Source of the DNA: Elusimicrobia bacterium GWB2_63_16
GTDB lineage: Bacteria > Elusimicrobiota > Elusimicrobia > Elusimicrobiales > UBA9959
NCBI GenBank assembly: GCA_001799715.1
Contig: MGTZ01000020.1
Coordinates: 19,975-83,974, forward strand
DNA: 64,000 nucleotides
Reading direction: 5' to 3'
The first letter of the stretch is position 1. Every line of letters starts with the position of its first letter. A model generated the notes under the pieces. It was given only the letters and a program-made list of their open reading frames with translations. It ran no database searches and had not been told where the DNA came from. The translations under genes were made by a program, and so were the position numbers. Below, in pieces: positions 1 to 9,214 of this stretch.

Positions 1-3000
1 CCGGCTCGTTCAAGCTGCCGGAAGGGCGCATGCTGGGCCAGTATTCGCTGTCGGCCGGCGTGCGGGAGTACGGTTATAATTTCAGCGGCACCGCGCAGTT
101 CGGGGTCGAGGAATACAAGCGGCCCGAGTTCGAGGTAAAGCTGGAGGCCGCGGACAAGCCGCTGCGCTACGGCCAGGCTGCCAAGGTGTCCGGCGAGGCG
201 AAGTACTACTTCGGCTCCCCGGTGCCGGGCGCCAGGGTTAAGTACAGGGTGACCCGCTCGCGCTACCTGCCGCGCTACTGCTGGTACTGGGGCTGGTTCT
301 ACGGCGGCGGCGCCACCGCCGAGGCGGCGGCCGGCGAGACCGTGACCGGCGACGACGGCAAATTCAGCTTAACTTTTACTCCGGAGCCGGAGAGCGCGGA
401 GTACGCGGGCTACCCGGCTTCCTACCAGGTGGAGGCCGAGGCGCTGGACGCCGGCGGCCGCACGATAACCGATTCGCGGGCCTACAGGGCCGGTTCCCGG
501 GCCTGGCTTTTCGACGTCAAGCCCCAGGCGGGCTTCTTTGCGCCGGAGGGCACGGCGGCGCTGGACGCGCGGCTGATGGACCTCAACGACTCGCCGCAGG
601 CCGGCGAGGCGCAGTACGCGCTTTACCGGCTCGACGGCGAGCCGGCGGCCGCCGCCGGCGGCAGCGGCTGGGGCTATTTCGGCCGCAACCCGTCGCTGGA
701 ACAGGCTTTCGACAAGGTCCCCGACGGCGCGCCGGCCGGCAAGGGCAAAGTGTTCTTCGCCAAGGACCGGCCCTCGGTGATCTCTTTCAAGAACCTCGCG
801 CCCGGCGCCTACAGGCTGCGCCTGAAGGCGAGGGACCCATGGGGGGGAGAGAGCGAGTCGCAGGTGGTCATAGTGTCAGCTTCGGCCGACGCGCGGCGCA
901 ACGCCGCGCTGCGCCTGCCGGCGGTGGCGCTGTTCGAGCGCGATTCCTACCAGTCCGGCGAGACAGCCAGGGTCCTGATAGGCGCCTCGGCCCTGAAGGG
1001 CGCCAAGTTCACCGAAGTGCTCGCCGGCAATTTCGTGCTGGCGCGCAGCGTCGCTGCCGGCGGCGGGCTTTCCGTATTCACGCTTAAGGTGGGCCCGGAG
1101 CACCGCGGCGGTTTCGGTCTGCGCTGGCTGGGCGCGGGCGGCTTCAAGGTTTATTCGGCCATGGCCGACGCCGAAGTGCCGGCGACGAACAAGAATATCA
1201 GCCTCTCGCTTGATTACGACAAGACCCTCGCCCCGGGGCAGCGGGCCGCGTGGAAGGTAAGGGCCAGGGACGCGGCCGGCCGGCCGGTGGCCGGCGAGGC
1301 GCTGGTAAAGGTGTTCGACCGCTCGCTGGAGTATTACGCCGGGGACGCCCCTTTCTGGGCGGACTCGCTCTATCCGCGCCGGTATTCCTCCGGAGAGGCC
1401 GTGGGGTCGCTGTTCACCCCGCGCGCCGTCAGCCTGCCCGTGCGCACCGGCATGATACAGAAAATGCTGCAGGCCTTCAGGCAGTACACCGCCGAGGAGC
1501 GCCTGGCTTCGCTGCGCATAGCCTCCACGCGGATGCGCCGTCATATGTACGACGGCGGGGCGGTCTATTCCAAGGGGCTGGCTTACGAAGCCGCCCCCAG
1601 CGGGGCCCTGGCTGAAGCCAACTTCGCGGACTCGGACGAAGCTGAAGGCTTAGGCGGACGGGCGGAGGGCAAGTTCAGGGTCTCCATGGCCCCTTACCCT
1701 GCCTCGGCGCCCGCCGCGGCTCCCGCCGCCGCGGTGGCGGTGCGCAAGGACTTTTCCGAGACCGCCTACTACAACCCCCAGCTCAAGGTGCTGCGGGGCG
1801 AGGCGGGCTTCTCGTTCAGGATCCCCGAACGCCTGACCTCCTGGAAGATCTCGTCCTACCTGCTGACGCGCGACGCGCGGCGCGGCTCTTTCGCCGCCGA
1901 GACGGTCACGAAAAAAGACCTGATGGCGCGGCTGGATATTCCGCGCTTCTTCCGCGAGGGCGACAGGTCGCGGCTGACCGCGCTGCTCACTAACGATACC
2001 GGCGGGGAGCTGACGGGCACCGTCTCTCTTTCCGTGCTGCGCGACGGGGCCGCGGCCCACGGCGACTTCGGGCTGAAGGACCTGTCTCGGCCTTTTACGG
2101 TTAAAGCCAAGGGCACCGTCCCGGTATACTGGGACATCACGGCGCCGCGCGCTCCGGCCGCCTACAAGGCGCGCGTGATAGCCCGCGCGGGGCAGCTGTC
2201 CGACGCTCAGGAGAACGACCTGCCGGTGCTGCCGTCGCGCGAGCGGCTGATAGCCTCCGGCATGGCCGCGCTGGACGGCAACGCCTCCAAGACCTTCCGG
2301 CTGCCGGAGCTGGAGGCCGCCGACCCGACGCGCGAGGTGGAGTCGCTGCACCTGGAGATACAGCCGCAGCTGATACTGACCGTGCTCAACAGCCTGCCTT
2401 TCCTGGTCAATTACCCTTACGAATGCACGGAACAACTGCTCAACCGCTACGTGCCGCTGGCCATCACCAACGGCTTCTACAAGAAGTACCCGGCGCTCAG
2501 CGCCGCCGTGGCGAAGGTGCCCAAACGCAGCACGGTGACGCCGGAGTGGGAGCGCGACAACCCGGTGCGCCTGATGAGCCTGATGGAAACCCCGTGGGAG
2601 ACCCAGTCGAAGGGACAGCGCTCAGGCTGGCCCGTGACCGACATGCTGGACCCGAAGGTGGTGGCCGCTGAAAAGCAGGAAGCTCTGGATAAACTGAAAG
2701 CATACCAGGGCGCGGACGGTTCCTTCCCCTGGTTCCCCGGCGGCCGGGCGAACCTGCACATGACGCTCTACGTGCTGGAGGGACTGGCCGAGGCCTCGCG
2801 CTACGGCGTGGCGATACCGGAGGACATGGCCCGGCGGGCGCTGTCCTACGCGCTGGGCGAGATCCCGGCGCACCTGAAGGCCGACCCCGCCGAAACCTCG
2901 CTGGTGCTTTACGCGGCTTACGTCGTGACGTCGTTCCCGGCCGCCTGGCCGGAGAGCGCCGCCGCGCGCGAGTACGCCAAGGCCTGGGCGGATTTCGCGG

Positions 3001-4007
3001 ACAAGCACGCCAACGCCATGACCGCCTTCGGCAAGGCCTACGCGGCCTATGTCTACCACCGGCTCGGGGAGAAGGCAAAAGCCGACTCCTACCTGGCCCG
3101 CGCCATGGACGGGGCCCGCACCGACGAGATCTCCGGCACGTACTGGACGCCGGAGAAGATCTCGTGGCTGTGGTACAACGACAGCGTGGAGAAGCACGCT
3201 TTCCTGCTCCGGACCCTGCTGGCGCTGCGCCCGGCTGACCCGAAGATCCCGGGCCTGACGCGCTGGCTGCTGTTCAACCGCAAGGGCAACGAATGGAAGT
3301 CCACCAGGGCCTCGGCGGCGGCCATCTATTCGCTGCTCGACGTGATGAAGGCCAAAGGCGCGCTGGACAAGGGCGAGACTTTCTCGCTGAAATGGGGCGC
3401 CACGGCCGAGAAGCTGGAGCTGCAGCCCTTCGACTGGGCCTCCCGGCCGTTGCGCTGGTCCAAATACGGCGCGGAGATCGGCAAGAAAGACCTGGCCCCG
3501 GCGGTGGACAAGCGCGGCCCCGGCCTGGCCTTCGCCGCTTTCACCGGCATCTATACCACCGACAGGACCGCCGAGGAGTCGCCGGACGGGATGATGAACG
3601 TCTCGCGCAAGTACTTCCTGCGCGCCAAAGAGGGGGACGCCTACACGCTGACCCCGCTGGCCGACGGGGATGCCGTGGCCGTGGGCGACCAGGTGGAGGT
3701 GCACCTGACGGTGAAGACGCGCAGCCAGTTCGAGTACGTGCACATCAAAGACCCCAAGGCCGCCGGCTTCGAGGCGGAGACGCTGACGAGCGGCTGGCAC
3801 TGGGACCAGCTGTCGCGCTACGAGGAGCCGCGCGACTCGCTGACGAACTTCTTCGTGGAGTGGCTGCCGCACGGCGAGTACGTGCTCAAGTACCGGGTGC
3901 GCCCGACGACGCCAGGCACGTTCAAGGCCGGCGCGGCGGTGATCCAGTCCATGTACGCCCCCGAGTTCGCCGCCCACTCCTCCGGCTTCACCCTCAAAGT
4001 GAAGTAA
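1..4007 (+). CDS. Bacterial alpha-2-macroglobulin family protein (5' end outside window)
   Basis: The reading frame is open from base 3, so the window begins inside the gene; the ATG at 30 is internal. The remaining ~1335 residues carry macroglobulin-like beta domains, then an A2M core (around KKDLMARLDIPRFFREGD, about residue 630 counted from the ATG at 30). A thioester motif CTEQ follows in YPYECTEQLLNRY (Cys codon at 2424). After it come the alpha-helical thioester domain and a C-terminal MG10-type receptor-like domain ending in SSGFTLKVK. Family knowledge: bacterial A2Ms are periplasmic or lipid-anchored protease traps, often beside penicillin-binding protein 1C, which would lie upstream and cannot be checked. 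The intact CxEQ motif indicates the covalent-trap type rather than the thioester-less YfhM subclass. The signal peptide or lipobox cannot be seen. Confidence 0.9.
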   Translation, partial: GSFKLPEGRMLGQYSLSAGVREYGYNFSGTAQFGVEEYKRPEFEVKLEAADKPLRYGQAAKVSGEAKYYFGSPVPGARVKYRVTRSRYLPRYCWYWGWFYGGGATAEAAAGETVTGDDGKFSLTFTPEPESAEYAGYPASYQVEAEALDAGGRTITDSRAYRAGSRAWLFDVKPQAGFFAPEGTAALDARLMDLNDSPQAGEAQYALYRLDGEPAAAAGGSGWGYFGRNPSLEQAFDKVPDGAPAGKGKVFFAKDRPSVISFKNLAPGAYRLRLKARDPWGGESESQVVIVSASADARRNAALRLPAVALFERDSYQSGETARVLIGASALKGAKFTEVLAGNFVLARSVAAGGGLSVFTLKVGPEHRGGFGLRWLGAGGFKVYSAMADAEVPATNKNISLSLDYDKTLAPGQRAAWKVRARDAAGRPVAGEALVKVFDRSLEYYAGDAPFWADSLYPRRYSSGEAVGSLFTPRAVSLPVRTGMIQKMLQAFRQYTAEERLASLRIASTRMRRHMYDGGAVYSKGLAYEAAPSGALAEANFADSDEAEGLGGRAEGKFRVSMAPYPASAPAAAPAAAVAVRKDFSETAYYNPQLKVLRGEAGFSFRIPERLTSWKISSYLLTRDARRGSFAAETVTKKDLMARLDIPRFFREGDRSRLTALLTNDTGGELTGTVSLSVLRDGAAAHGDFGLKDLSRPFTVKAKGTVPVYWDITAPRAPAAYKARVIARAGQLSDAQENDLPVLPSRERLIASGMAALDGNASKTFRLPELEAADPTREVESLHLEIQPQLILTVLNSLPFLVNYPYECTEQLLNRYVPLAITNGFYKKYPALSAAVAKVPKRSTVTPEWERDNPVRLMSLMETPWETQSKGQRSGWPVTDMLDPKVVAAEKQEALDKLKAYQGADGSFPWFPGGRANLHMTLYVLEGLAEASRYGVAIPEDMARRALSYALGEIPAHLKADPAETSLVLYAAYVVTSFPAAWPESAAAREYAKAWADFADKHANAMTAFGKAYAAYVYHRLGEKAKADSYLARAMDGARTDEISGTYWTPEKISWLWYNDSVEKHAFLLRTLLALRPADPKIPGLTRWLLFNRKGNEWKSTRASAAAIYSLLDVMKAKGALDKGETFSLKWGATAEKLELQPFDWASRPLRWSKYGAEIGKKDLAPAVDKRGPGLAFAAFTGIYTTDRTAEESPDGMMNVSRKYFLRAKEGDAYTLTPLADGDAVAVGDQVEVHLTVKTRSQFEYVHIKDPKAAGFEAETLTSGWHWDQLSRYEEPRDSLTNFFVEWLPHGEYVLKYRVRPTTPGTFKAGAAVIQSMYAPEFAAHSSGFTLKVK

Positions 4008-4070
4008 CGCTTGTCTCCGCGCGGAGCGAAGCCAAGTGGTGTTCGGGGATGGGGGTTTCAGGCACGGAGA

Positions 4071-4198
4071 AGGCTGGCGAGGGTACGCCTTCTCCGGGTA
4101 CGCTCGGCCACACCGTGGCCTCGCTCTTTCGCTACGGCTCGGCGCTACGCAAGCCTCGCCTACGCGAGGCCCCTCCGAAGGCATACCCTCGTCAGCCT
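4071..4198. repeat. 128-bp element bounded by 22-base inverted repeats with internal hairpins
   Basis: The left arm 4071-4092 (aggctggcgagggtacgcctt, then c) and right arm 4177-4198 are reverse complements at 20 of 22 positions. Inside are two perfect six-base-pair hairpins, ggccac/gtggcc (4106-4111 with 4115-4120) and gcctcg/cgaggc (4153-4158 with 4165-4170). Read as RNA this gives a long closing stem with two internal hairpins. Read as DNA it looks like a small element with terminal inverted repeats. No target-site duplication is evident by eye. Confidence 0.55.
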
Positions 4199-4216
4199 GC
4201 CGTTGTCCTGCAGTAG

Positions 4217-4259
4217 TCCGCCTCATGTGGCCACACAAGAGCATATGTGGAGGGGCGGA
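4217..4259. repeat. Imperfect hairpin in the intergenic block
   Basis: The outer stem tccgcc (4217-4222) pairs with ggcgga (4254-4259). The inner stem ccaca (4231-4235) pairs with tgtgg (4246-4250) around a ten-base loop. It lies between the two larger fold-back units. Confidence 0.4.
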
Positions 4260-4263
4260 TTGA

Positions 4264-4380
4264 CCAGCGGATGGGTTCGGAAGGCCCTCACGGAGGCCGA
4301 GGCTTGCGAAGCGCCGAGGCCGAGTGAGGAGGGGCGAGCACGGTGTGCGAGACCCCGTGCCTGACGGGCCCATCCGTTGG
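4264..4380. repeat. 117-bp fold-back unit with a 12-base closing stem and internal stems
   Basis: The arms ccagcggatggg (4264-4275) and cccatccgttgg (4369-4380) pair over 12 bases, with one G-U pair if transcribed on the plus strand. Inside, cctcac (4286-4291) pairs with gtgagg (4324-4329), and gcacgg (4338-4343) pairs with ccgtgc (4355-4360). This multi-branched layout is more than expected from base composition alone, although high G+C inflates chance pairing. Confidence 0.45.
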
Positions 4381-4468
4381 GCAAGCCGCCTGCCCGTACG
4401 GTAAGCCGCCAAAAGCCAGATACGACAAGATGGCAGCGTTCGTCGGCGGTCTTGCCGGGGAAATGATG

Positions 4469-4801
4469 TTAGAAACGGCGGAAGGTGACGGTGGGGGAGG
4501 CGCCGAGGGAGAGGAATTTGAAGAGCAGGTAGAAGACCAGGGCGCCCAGCAGCAGGAGCGGGATGCCGATGATGGCGCCGATGACGGTGGAGGTCAGCAG
4601 CGCGCCGGAGACCAGCAGGGCGAAACCCAGCAGGGCCAGGCCGGCGGCTATCAGGGCCTTCAGCCGGGCCAGCAGGCCGGGCGGCTGCGGCGGGGGGACT
4701 GGCCCCGGCCGCGGGCCGGAAGCGCGCGGGCCCTGGCCGCCGGGGCTGACGAGCTCCGGCTCCACGCACTCTTCGCTGACCGCCAGGCGGCGTTCTTCCA
4801 T
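4469..4801 (-). CDS. Small two-helix membrane protein, unknown function
   Basis: The 110-residue product has a proline/glycine-rich polar N-terminal half (about residues 1-42), then two hydrophobic helices (about 44-68 and 70-95), and ends in a short polar tail FRRF. I do not recognise a family. The start at 4801 follows an A/T-rich stretch without a clear Shine-Dalgarno. The gene is divergent from 4872 and convergent with the macroglobulin gene across the structured intergenic block. Both the opening proline-rich segment and the two-helix hairpin argue for a real membrane protein rather than a chance frame. Confidence 0.55.
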   Translation of the reverse strand: MEERRLAVSEECVEPELVSPGGQGPRASGPRPGPVPPPQPPGLLARLKALIAAGLALLGFALLVSGALLTSTVIGAIIGIPLLLLGALVFYLLFKFLSLGASPTVTFRRF

Positions 4802-4849
4802 AGATAGATTTTACCAAAACGACGCAACAAATCCGTCATACCACGCGTT

Positions 4850-4855
4850 TATAAT
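4850..4855 (+). promoter_or_regulatory. Predicted -10 hexamer TATAAT for the M6 protease operon
   Basis: TATAAT lies 16 bases before the ATG at 4872 in otherwise GC-rich DNA, predicting a transcript start near 4862 and a leader of about 10 bases. AGGTGA at 4862-4867 could act as a ribosome binding site. No strong -35 is visible. Confidence 0.5.
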
Positions 4856-4871
4856 GTAAGCAGGTGAAAAC

Positions 4872-5849
4872 ATGAAAATAAGGATTCCGCTCCTGTTCGC
4901 CGCCGCGCTGGCGGCCTCGTCTTTTCTCAACTCGCCGGCCCCGGCCGCCGAGGCTCCCGCCAACGCGCTGCTGGTGGTCCCTTCCGAAACGGCCTTCGAC
5001 CGCAAGTTCCAGGACTACCTGGAGAAGAAGGGGGCGAAACTGCTCGAGTCGCACCCGCCCAGCGTCTTCGTGGGCCATATCCCCCAGGACCTCGACCAGG
5101 AACTGGAGAAGAAATACGGCGCCAAGGTCTACCGCCAGAAGGTGGACGACTGGGCCTCCTTCGCCCGCTACGGCGAGAACGCCGTGTTCGCCGTGAACGC
5201 CTGGAACAAGCGTTTCGTGGAGGACCCGCCCGTGGCCCCGCTGGTGGTAAGCAACCGTGTGCAGAAAGCCGGGCGGCGCGGCCTGCGCCTGGCCTGGAAC
5301 GACGTCATGAAAGCCACGTCCTACCGGCTGCAGATCAGCCGCGCCGAGGATTTCTCCAAGATCTTCCTGGAGACCGGCATCGGAGACAACCAGTACCTGC
5401 TCTATCCCTCGCTGCTGGAGGACGGGATCTATTACTGGCGCGTCGCGCCGGTGGTGCTCCTAAACACGGGGAAGTATTGGGAAATGCCCTACACCTCCGC
5501 TTACAGTTTCGCGGTCTCCAACCCCGCGGGGGGCGCCGCCGTTTCGCGGCCCGCGCCCGCGCAGGCCAAAGCGCCGCTGAACAAGGGCGCGGTGACCTGG
5601 CAGCACGCCCCAGGCGACAGGTACTTCCGGCTGCAGCTCTCCAATACCGCCGATTTCGAGGCGCCGCTGGCCGATGTTTTCACCGATACCTGCGCCTACA
5701 GGCTCTCCGGCCTGCCGGTCGCCGTAGCGCCCGGCCAGTACCTGCGCTTCATGGGTTCGGACGGACGGCGGGCCGGTGACTGGTCCGCCCCCATAGAGAT
5801 AGTTCCGGGCGCCACCGGCGCCCGCAGGAAGAAAGGACGCGCCCGCTGA
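4872..5849 (+). CDS. Secreted Ig/FN3-like protein, first gene of the M6 protease operon
   Basis: A 325-residue product with a signal peptide (about 1-26, ending APAAEA). Residues about 30-95 (ALLVVPSETAFDRKFQDYL onward) form an alpha/beta segment whose layout recalls protease propeptide/inhibitor domains. That is a weak, eye-level resemblance only. Residues about 118-200 are an Ig/FN3-like domain (LRLAWNDVMKATSYRLQIS ... IYYWRVAPV). A second, shorter copy covers about 232-310 (VTWQHAPGDRYFRLQLS). A basic tail RRKKGRAR follows. The next gene, an M6 metalloprotease, starts two bases after this stop codon, so the two are co-transcribed and probably translationally coupled. A role as accessory, anchor or inhibitor of that protease is plausible but unproven. 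Confidence 0.7.
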   Translation: MKIRIPLLFAAALAASSFLNSPAPAAEAPANALLVVPSETAFDRKFQDYLEKKGAKLLESHPPSVFVGHIPQDLDQELEKKYGAKVYRQKVDDWASFARYGENAVFAVNAWNKRFVEDPPVAPLVVSNRVQKAGRRGLRLAWNDVMKATSYRLQISRAEDFSKIFLETGIGDNQYLLYPSLLEDGIYYWRVAPVVLLNTGKYWEMPYTSAYSFAVSNPAGGAAVSRPAPAQAKAPLNKGAVTWQHAPGDRYFRLQLSNTADFEAPLADVFTDTCAYRLSGLPVAVAPGQYLRFMGSDGRRAGDWSAPIEIVPGATGARRKKGRAR

Positions 5850-5851
5850 TT

Positions 5852-8800
5852 ATGACCCCGACCAAGGCCTCAACATCGAACCTGCTGCTGGCGCCCGCGC
5901 TGCTGCTGTGCCTTGCGGGCGCGGCCTACGCCGTGCCGGCCAACCCGCGCGCCGCCGCGGTGGCGCAGGCCGACGGCTCCACGGTGACGGTGCGGCTGCG
6001 CGGCGACGAGTATCATCACTGGCACGAGGACCGGGACGGCTATACAGTGCTCAAGGACAAGGCCGCCAGGACCTGGTTTTACGCGGAGAAGGCCGGCGAC
6101 GGCTCGCTGCGGCCGGGCGCCCACCGCGTAGGTTCGGTAGAGCCGGATAAAGCGGGCTTTAAGAAGGGGCTGCGGGACGACAGGCGCGTCAAAGCCGGGG
6201 CCGAGCGCCGCCGGCGCGACGAAGCCGCCAGGCGCGCGCGCGCCTCCGCCTCGCCTTTAAGGGTTTCCTCGGTCCTGGGCGGGCAGGCTTCCGCTATAGC
6301 GCCGTCCGCCGCGCAGCCGGCCCGCGCGCCCATACTGACCGGCACTATGAAGAACCTGGTGATACTGGCCAGGTTCTCCGACCAGGCCGCCACGCACAGC
6401 CAGACCTCTTTCAATAACCTCTTCAACCAGGTGGGCTACAATCTCGACGGCGCCGTCGGTTCCGTAAAAGACTATTTTCTGGAGACGTCCTACGGCAATC
6501 TGACGGTGCAGTCCGTGGTGACGGCCTGGGTGACGCTGCCGCAGAACCAGGCCTATTACGGCGCCAACGACGTGGACGGTTACGACTTGCGGCCGCGCGA
6601 GATGGTGCGCGACGCCATCAACGCGCTGGAAGCTTCCGGTTTCGACTTCAGCCAGGCGGACGGCAACGGCGACGGCGAGGTGGACGGCCTGACCGTCATC
6701 CACTCCGGCTTCGCCGAAGAGTATACGGATAACCCGACGGATGCCATATGGTCCCACCAGTGGGAACTGATAACCCCGCTCACCTACGACGGGGTCAGGA
6801 TGGAGGCCTATCATACCGAGGCGGAGATACGCGGCTGGAGCGACACGCCCTCGTCCCAGGGCATCTCCCGCATCGGCGTCATCTGCCACGAGACCGGCCA
6901 TTTTCTGGGGCTCCCCGACCTTTACGACACCACGTACAACAGCAACGGCGTAGGCAGTTTCTGCCTGATGAGCGGCGGCTCCTGGAACGGCGCGGACGAG
7001 GACGGCGCCTCCCCGGCCCACCTGAGCGCCTGGCCCAAGAAAAACCTGGGCTGGGCCGCGGCCACGCAGCTTACGACGATAGGCACCAAGTCGCTGGGCC
7101 GCATAGCCGCGGACCCCGCCGCGCTGTACCTGCTGCGCGACGCGGCCTTCCCGGCCTCCGAATATTTCCTGATAGAGAACCGGCAGGGCTACGGCTTCGA
7201 CGCCTACCTGCCCGGCTCCTCCCGCGGCCTGCTGGTGTGGCATGTCGACGAGTCGATGGCGGGTAACGACAACCCCGCCCATTACAAAGTGGACCTGGAA
7301 GAGGCCAGCGGCACGCAGCACCTTACGGCCGCCTACAACAGCTATACGATCGGAGACGACGCCGACTATTACCGGGCGGGCAATAATACCGATTTTACGG
7401 ACGCTACGGCTCCCAACAGCATAAGTTACTCCGGCCAGAACCTGAAGCTGCCCATCAGCGCGGTGTCCGCCACCGGCGCGGAGATGACTTTCTACCTGGG
7501 CACCACCGACGTCACGCCGCCGGCCGCCGTGGCCGCCGTCTACGACGGCCTGACCACCGGCAGCGACATCGCCACCACGGGCTCGCTGACGCAGCTCTCC
7601 GCCAACTGGCCGGCTTCGGCCGGCGACCCCGAGACCGGCCTGGCCGGCTACTACTACGCCATCGGCACCGCGCCGGGCGGCACCAACGTGGCGGACTGGA
7701 CCTCCAACGGCCTCTCCCTGTCCGTAACCCGCTCCGGCCTCACGCTTACGCCGGGCCAGATCTACTATTTCAGCGTCAAGGCGATGAGCGGCGTCGGCGT
7801 GTTCTCCGCCGAAACCCGTTCCAACGGCCAGACCGTGGACACGCAGTCCCCTTCCGACGTGGCCTACGTTCACGACGGTACGGAGGGAGACATAGATTAC
7901 GTGCGCTCCCTGACCACGCTCTCGGCCTACTGGCCGGAGTCGCCCTCCGAGAACATAGACCGCTACGAGTACGCCATCGGCACCACGCCGGGCGGCACGC
8001 AGACCGCGGGCTGGACCAGCGTGGGCATGAACACCTACGTGACGCGTGCCGGCCTGGGGCTGGCGCAGGCCACCACCTATTATTTCTCGGTGCGGGCTCA
8101 CAACACCGGCGGTTTCTACTCCACGCCTACCGCTTCCGACGGCCAGAAGACGGACACCATAAGCCCTTCGGCCAAGGTGGAGATCGCCACGGCGCTGCCG
8201 GCCCGGACAGGCATTTTTACGGCCAAACTGATAGTTACCGAGGCCAACCCGCTGCCGACCGCACCGCAGTTGCGTTTCGTCACGTCCACCGGGCGCATAG
8301 TTCCGCTGACGCTTACTTTCCTGACCGGGTCCACTTGGACAGCCTCCGGGTACATAGAATCTTACCTCTCCACCGGCACGGCCTCCTTCCAGTTCGCCGC
8401 GGCCGACGCGGCGGGGAATAACGGCACCTCAATCACTTCCGGCGTTACTTTTACGATAAACTACGCCCTGGACGGGGCCTCCGGCGGCTCGGTGTACAAC
8501 AGCGACGGCTCGGGCATAACGCTGCCGGCCGGGGCCTACCTGGGGACCATCCTCCTTTCCGTTTCCACCGCGCCGGCGGCGGCGCTGGCGGGGCCCGACG
8601 CCTCTTCGCCGGACTCTTTCAAGATCTACGGCTACGACCTGGCGCGCGACTTTTCCGCCCGGACCACCGCCGGCGCGCCCGTTACGACTTTCGCCGCGCC
8701 GGTGACGATCACCCTGGGCTACCCGGACGCCGATAACGACGGCCGGATAGACATGGACCTGATAGAGGAGTCCAAAGCCTGGATCTACTACCTGGACACC

Positions 8801-9211
8801 GCCGCCGGCCGCTGGACCCCGGTGCCCGGCGTCACGCGCGACGCCGGGGCCAACACCCTTTCCGCCCAGGTGGCGCATTTCTCGGTCTACTCGGTCAGGG
8901 CCGCCGGCGACGCCGGTCCCGGCATCGGCGAGCTGCGGGCCTACCCGAACCCCTGCGACCTGCGGACCGCCTCCTCGCTGACCATAGACGGCGTCCCCAT
9001 AGACGCCGTCGGGACCAGGGCCTATATTTTCAATTCAGCCGGCGAACTGGTGCGGGAGCTGACGCGCTCCGACGGCGTGAACGCGCTGAACGCGATTTCC
9101 TGGAACGGGCGCGACAAGAGCGGCGCCAGGGCGGCCAGCGGGCTGTATATCTACGTGGTCAAGACGGACAACAGGGGGAAGGGCAGCGGCAAGTTCTTCC
9201 TGGTCTGGTAA
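5852..9211 (+). CDS. Secreted M6-family metalloprotease with FN3-like repeats and C-terminal sorting domain
   Basis: A 1119-residue secreted zinc protease of the immune-inhibitor-A-like M6 family. It has a signal peptide (about 1-28) and an M6-type propeptide with the motif YHHWHEDRDGYTVLKD. The catalytic domain has HETGH at residues 346-350 followed by FLGLPDLYD, typical of M6 enzymes. Two similar FN3-like modules follow (about 555-650 and 660-755, each with YAIGTxPGGT), then further beta domains. The last ~95 residues begin YPNPC and end in an SGLYIYVVKT-type strand: a FlgD-Ig/type-IX-like sorting domain also seen at the ends of the products of 33550 and 49472. A PorV-like barrel gene follows three bases downstream, which fits export to the surface. 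Confidence 0.88.
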   Translation: MTPTKASTSNLLLAPALLLCLAGAAYAVPANPRAAAVAQADGSTVTVRLRGDEYHHWHEDRDGYTVLKDKAARTWFYAEKAGDGSLRPGAHRVGSVEPDKAGFKKGLRDDRRVKAGAERRRRDEAARRARASASPLRVSSVLGGQASAIAPSAAQPARAPILTGTMKNLVILARFSDQAATHSQTSFNNLFNQVGYNLDGAVGSVKDYFLETSYGNLTVQSVVTAWVTLPQNQAYYGANDVDGYDLRPREMVRDAINALEASGFDFSQADGNGDGEVDGLTVIHSGFAEEYTDNPTDAIWSHQWELITPLTYDGVRMEAYHTEAEIRGWSDTPSSQGISRIGVICHETGHFLGLPDLYDTTYNSNGVGSFCLMSGGSWNGADEDGASPAHLSAWPKKNLGWAAATQLTTIGTKSLGRIAADPAALYLLRDAAFPASEYFLIENRQGYGFDAYLPGSSRGLLVWHVDESMAGNDNPAHYKVDLEEASGTQHLTAAYNSYTIGDDADYYRAGNNTDFTDATAPNSISYSGQNLKLPISAVSATGAEMTFYLGTTDVTPPAAVAAVYDGLTTGSDIATTGSLTQLSANWPASAGDPETGLAGYYYAIGTAPGGTNVADWTSNGLSLSVTRSGLTLTPGQIYYFSVKAMSGVGVFSAETRSNGQTVDTQSPSDVAYVHDGTEGDIDYVRSLTTLSAYWPESPSENIDRYEYAIGTTPGGTQTAGWTSVGMNTYVTRAGLGLAQATTYYFSVRAHNTGGFYSTPTASDGQKTDTISPSAKVEIATALPARTGIFTAKLIVTEANPLPTAPQLRFVTSTGRIVPLTLTFLTGSTWTASGYIESYLSTGTASFQFAAADAAGNNGTSITSGVTFTINYALDGASGGSVYNSDGSGITLPAGAYLGTILLSVSTAPAAALAGPDASSPDSFKIYGYDLARDFSARTTAGAPVTTFAAPVTITLGYPDADNDGRIDMDLIEESKAWIYYLDTAAGRWTPVPGVTRDAGANTLSAQVAHFSVYSVRAAGDAGPGIGELRAYPNPCDLRTASSLTIDGVPIDAVGTRAYIFNSAGELVRELTRSDGVNALNAISWNGRDKSGARAASGLYIYVVKTDNRGKGSGKFFLVW

Positions 9212-9214
9212 TTT

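Larger units (their letters stand above)
4008..4468. other. 461-bp non-coding block rich in inverted repeats
   Basis: This is the only gene-free stretch over 300 bases. It lies between two convergent genes. Short open frames cross it on both strands, but none has a ribosome binding site, a recognisable product or the codon pattern of neighbours. It begins with a 12-base palindrome (4015-4026, ctccgc/gcggag). It then contains three separate fold-back units (4071-4198, 4217-4259, 4264-4380), listed individually. I see no obvious U-tract terminator. It could be a structured RNA, a REP/MITE-like dispersed repeat, or a remnant of one; one copy cannot decide. Confidence 0.6.

Noticed and set aside
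4011..4364. Plus-strand open frames of 117 and 75 codons in the intergenic block
   Set aside because: No ribosome binding site or recognisable product; they overlap inverted repeats whose palindromic structure explains the odd amino-acid pattern.
2622..4817. Long minus-strand open frame of 731 codons
   Set aside because: It runs antisense to the macroglobulin gene, has low-complexity Arg/Gly/Pro content and no ribosome binding site, and is explained by high G+C at third positions.
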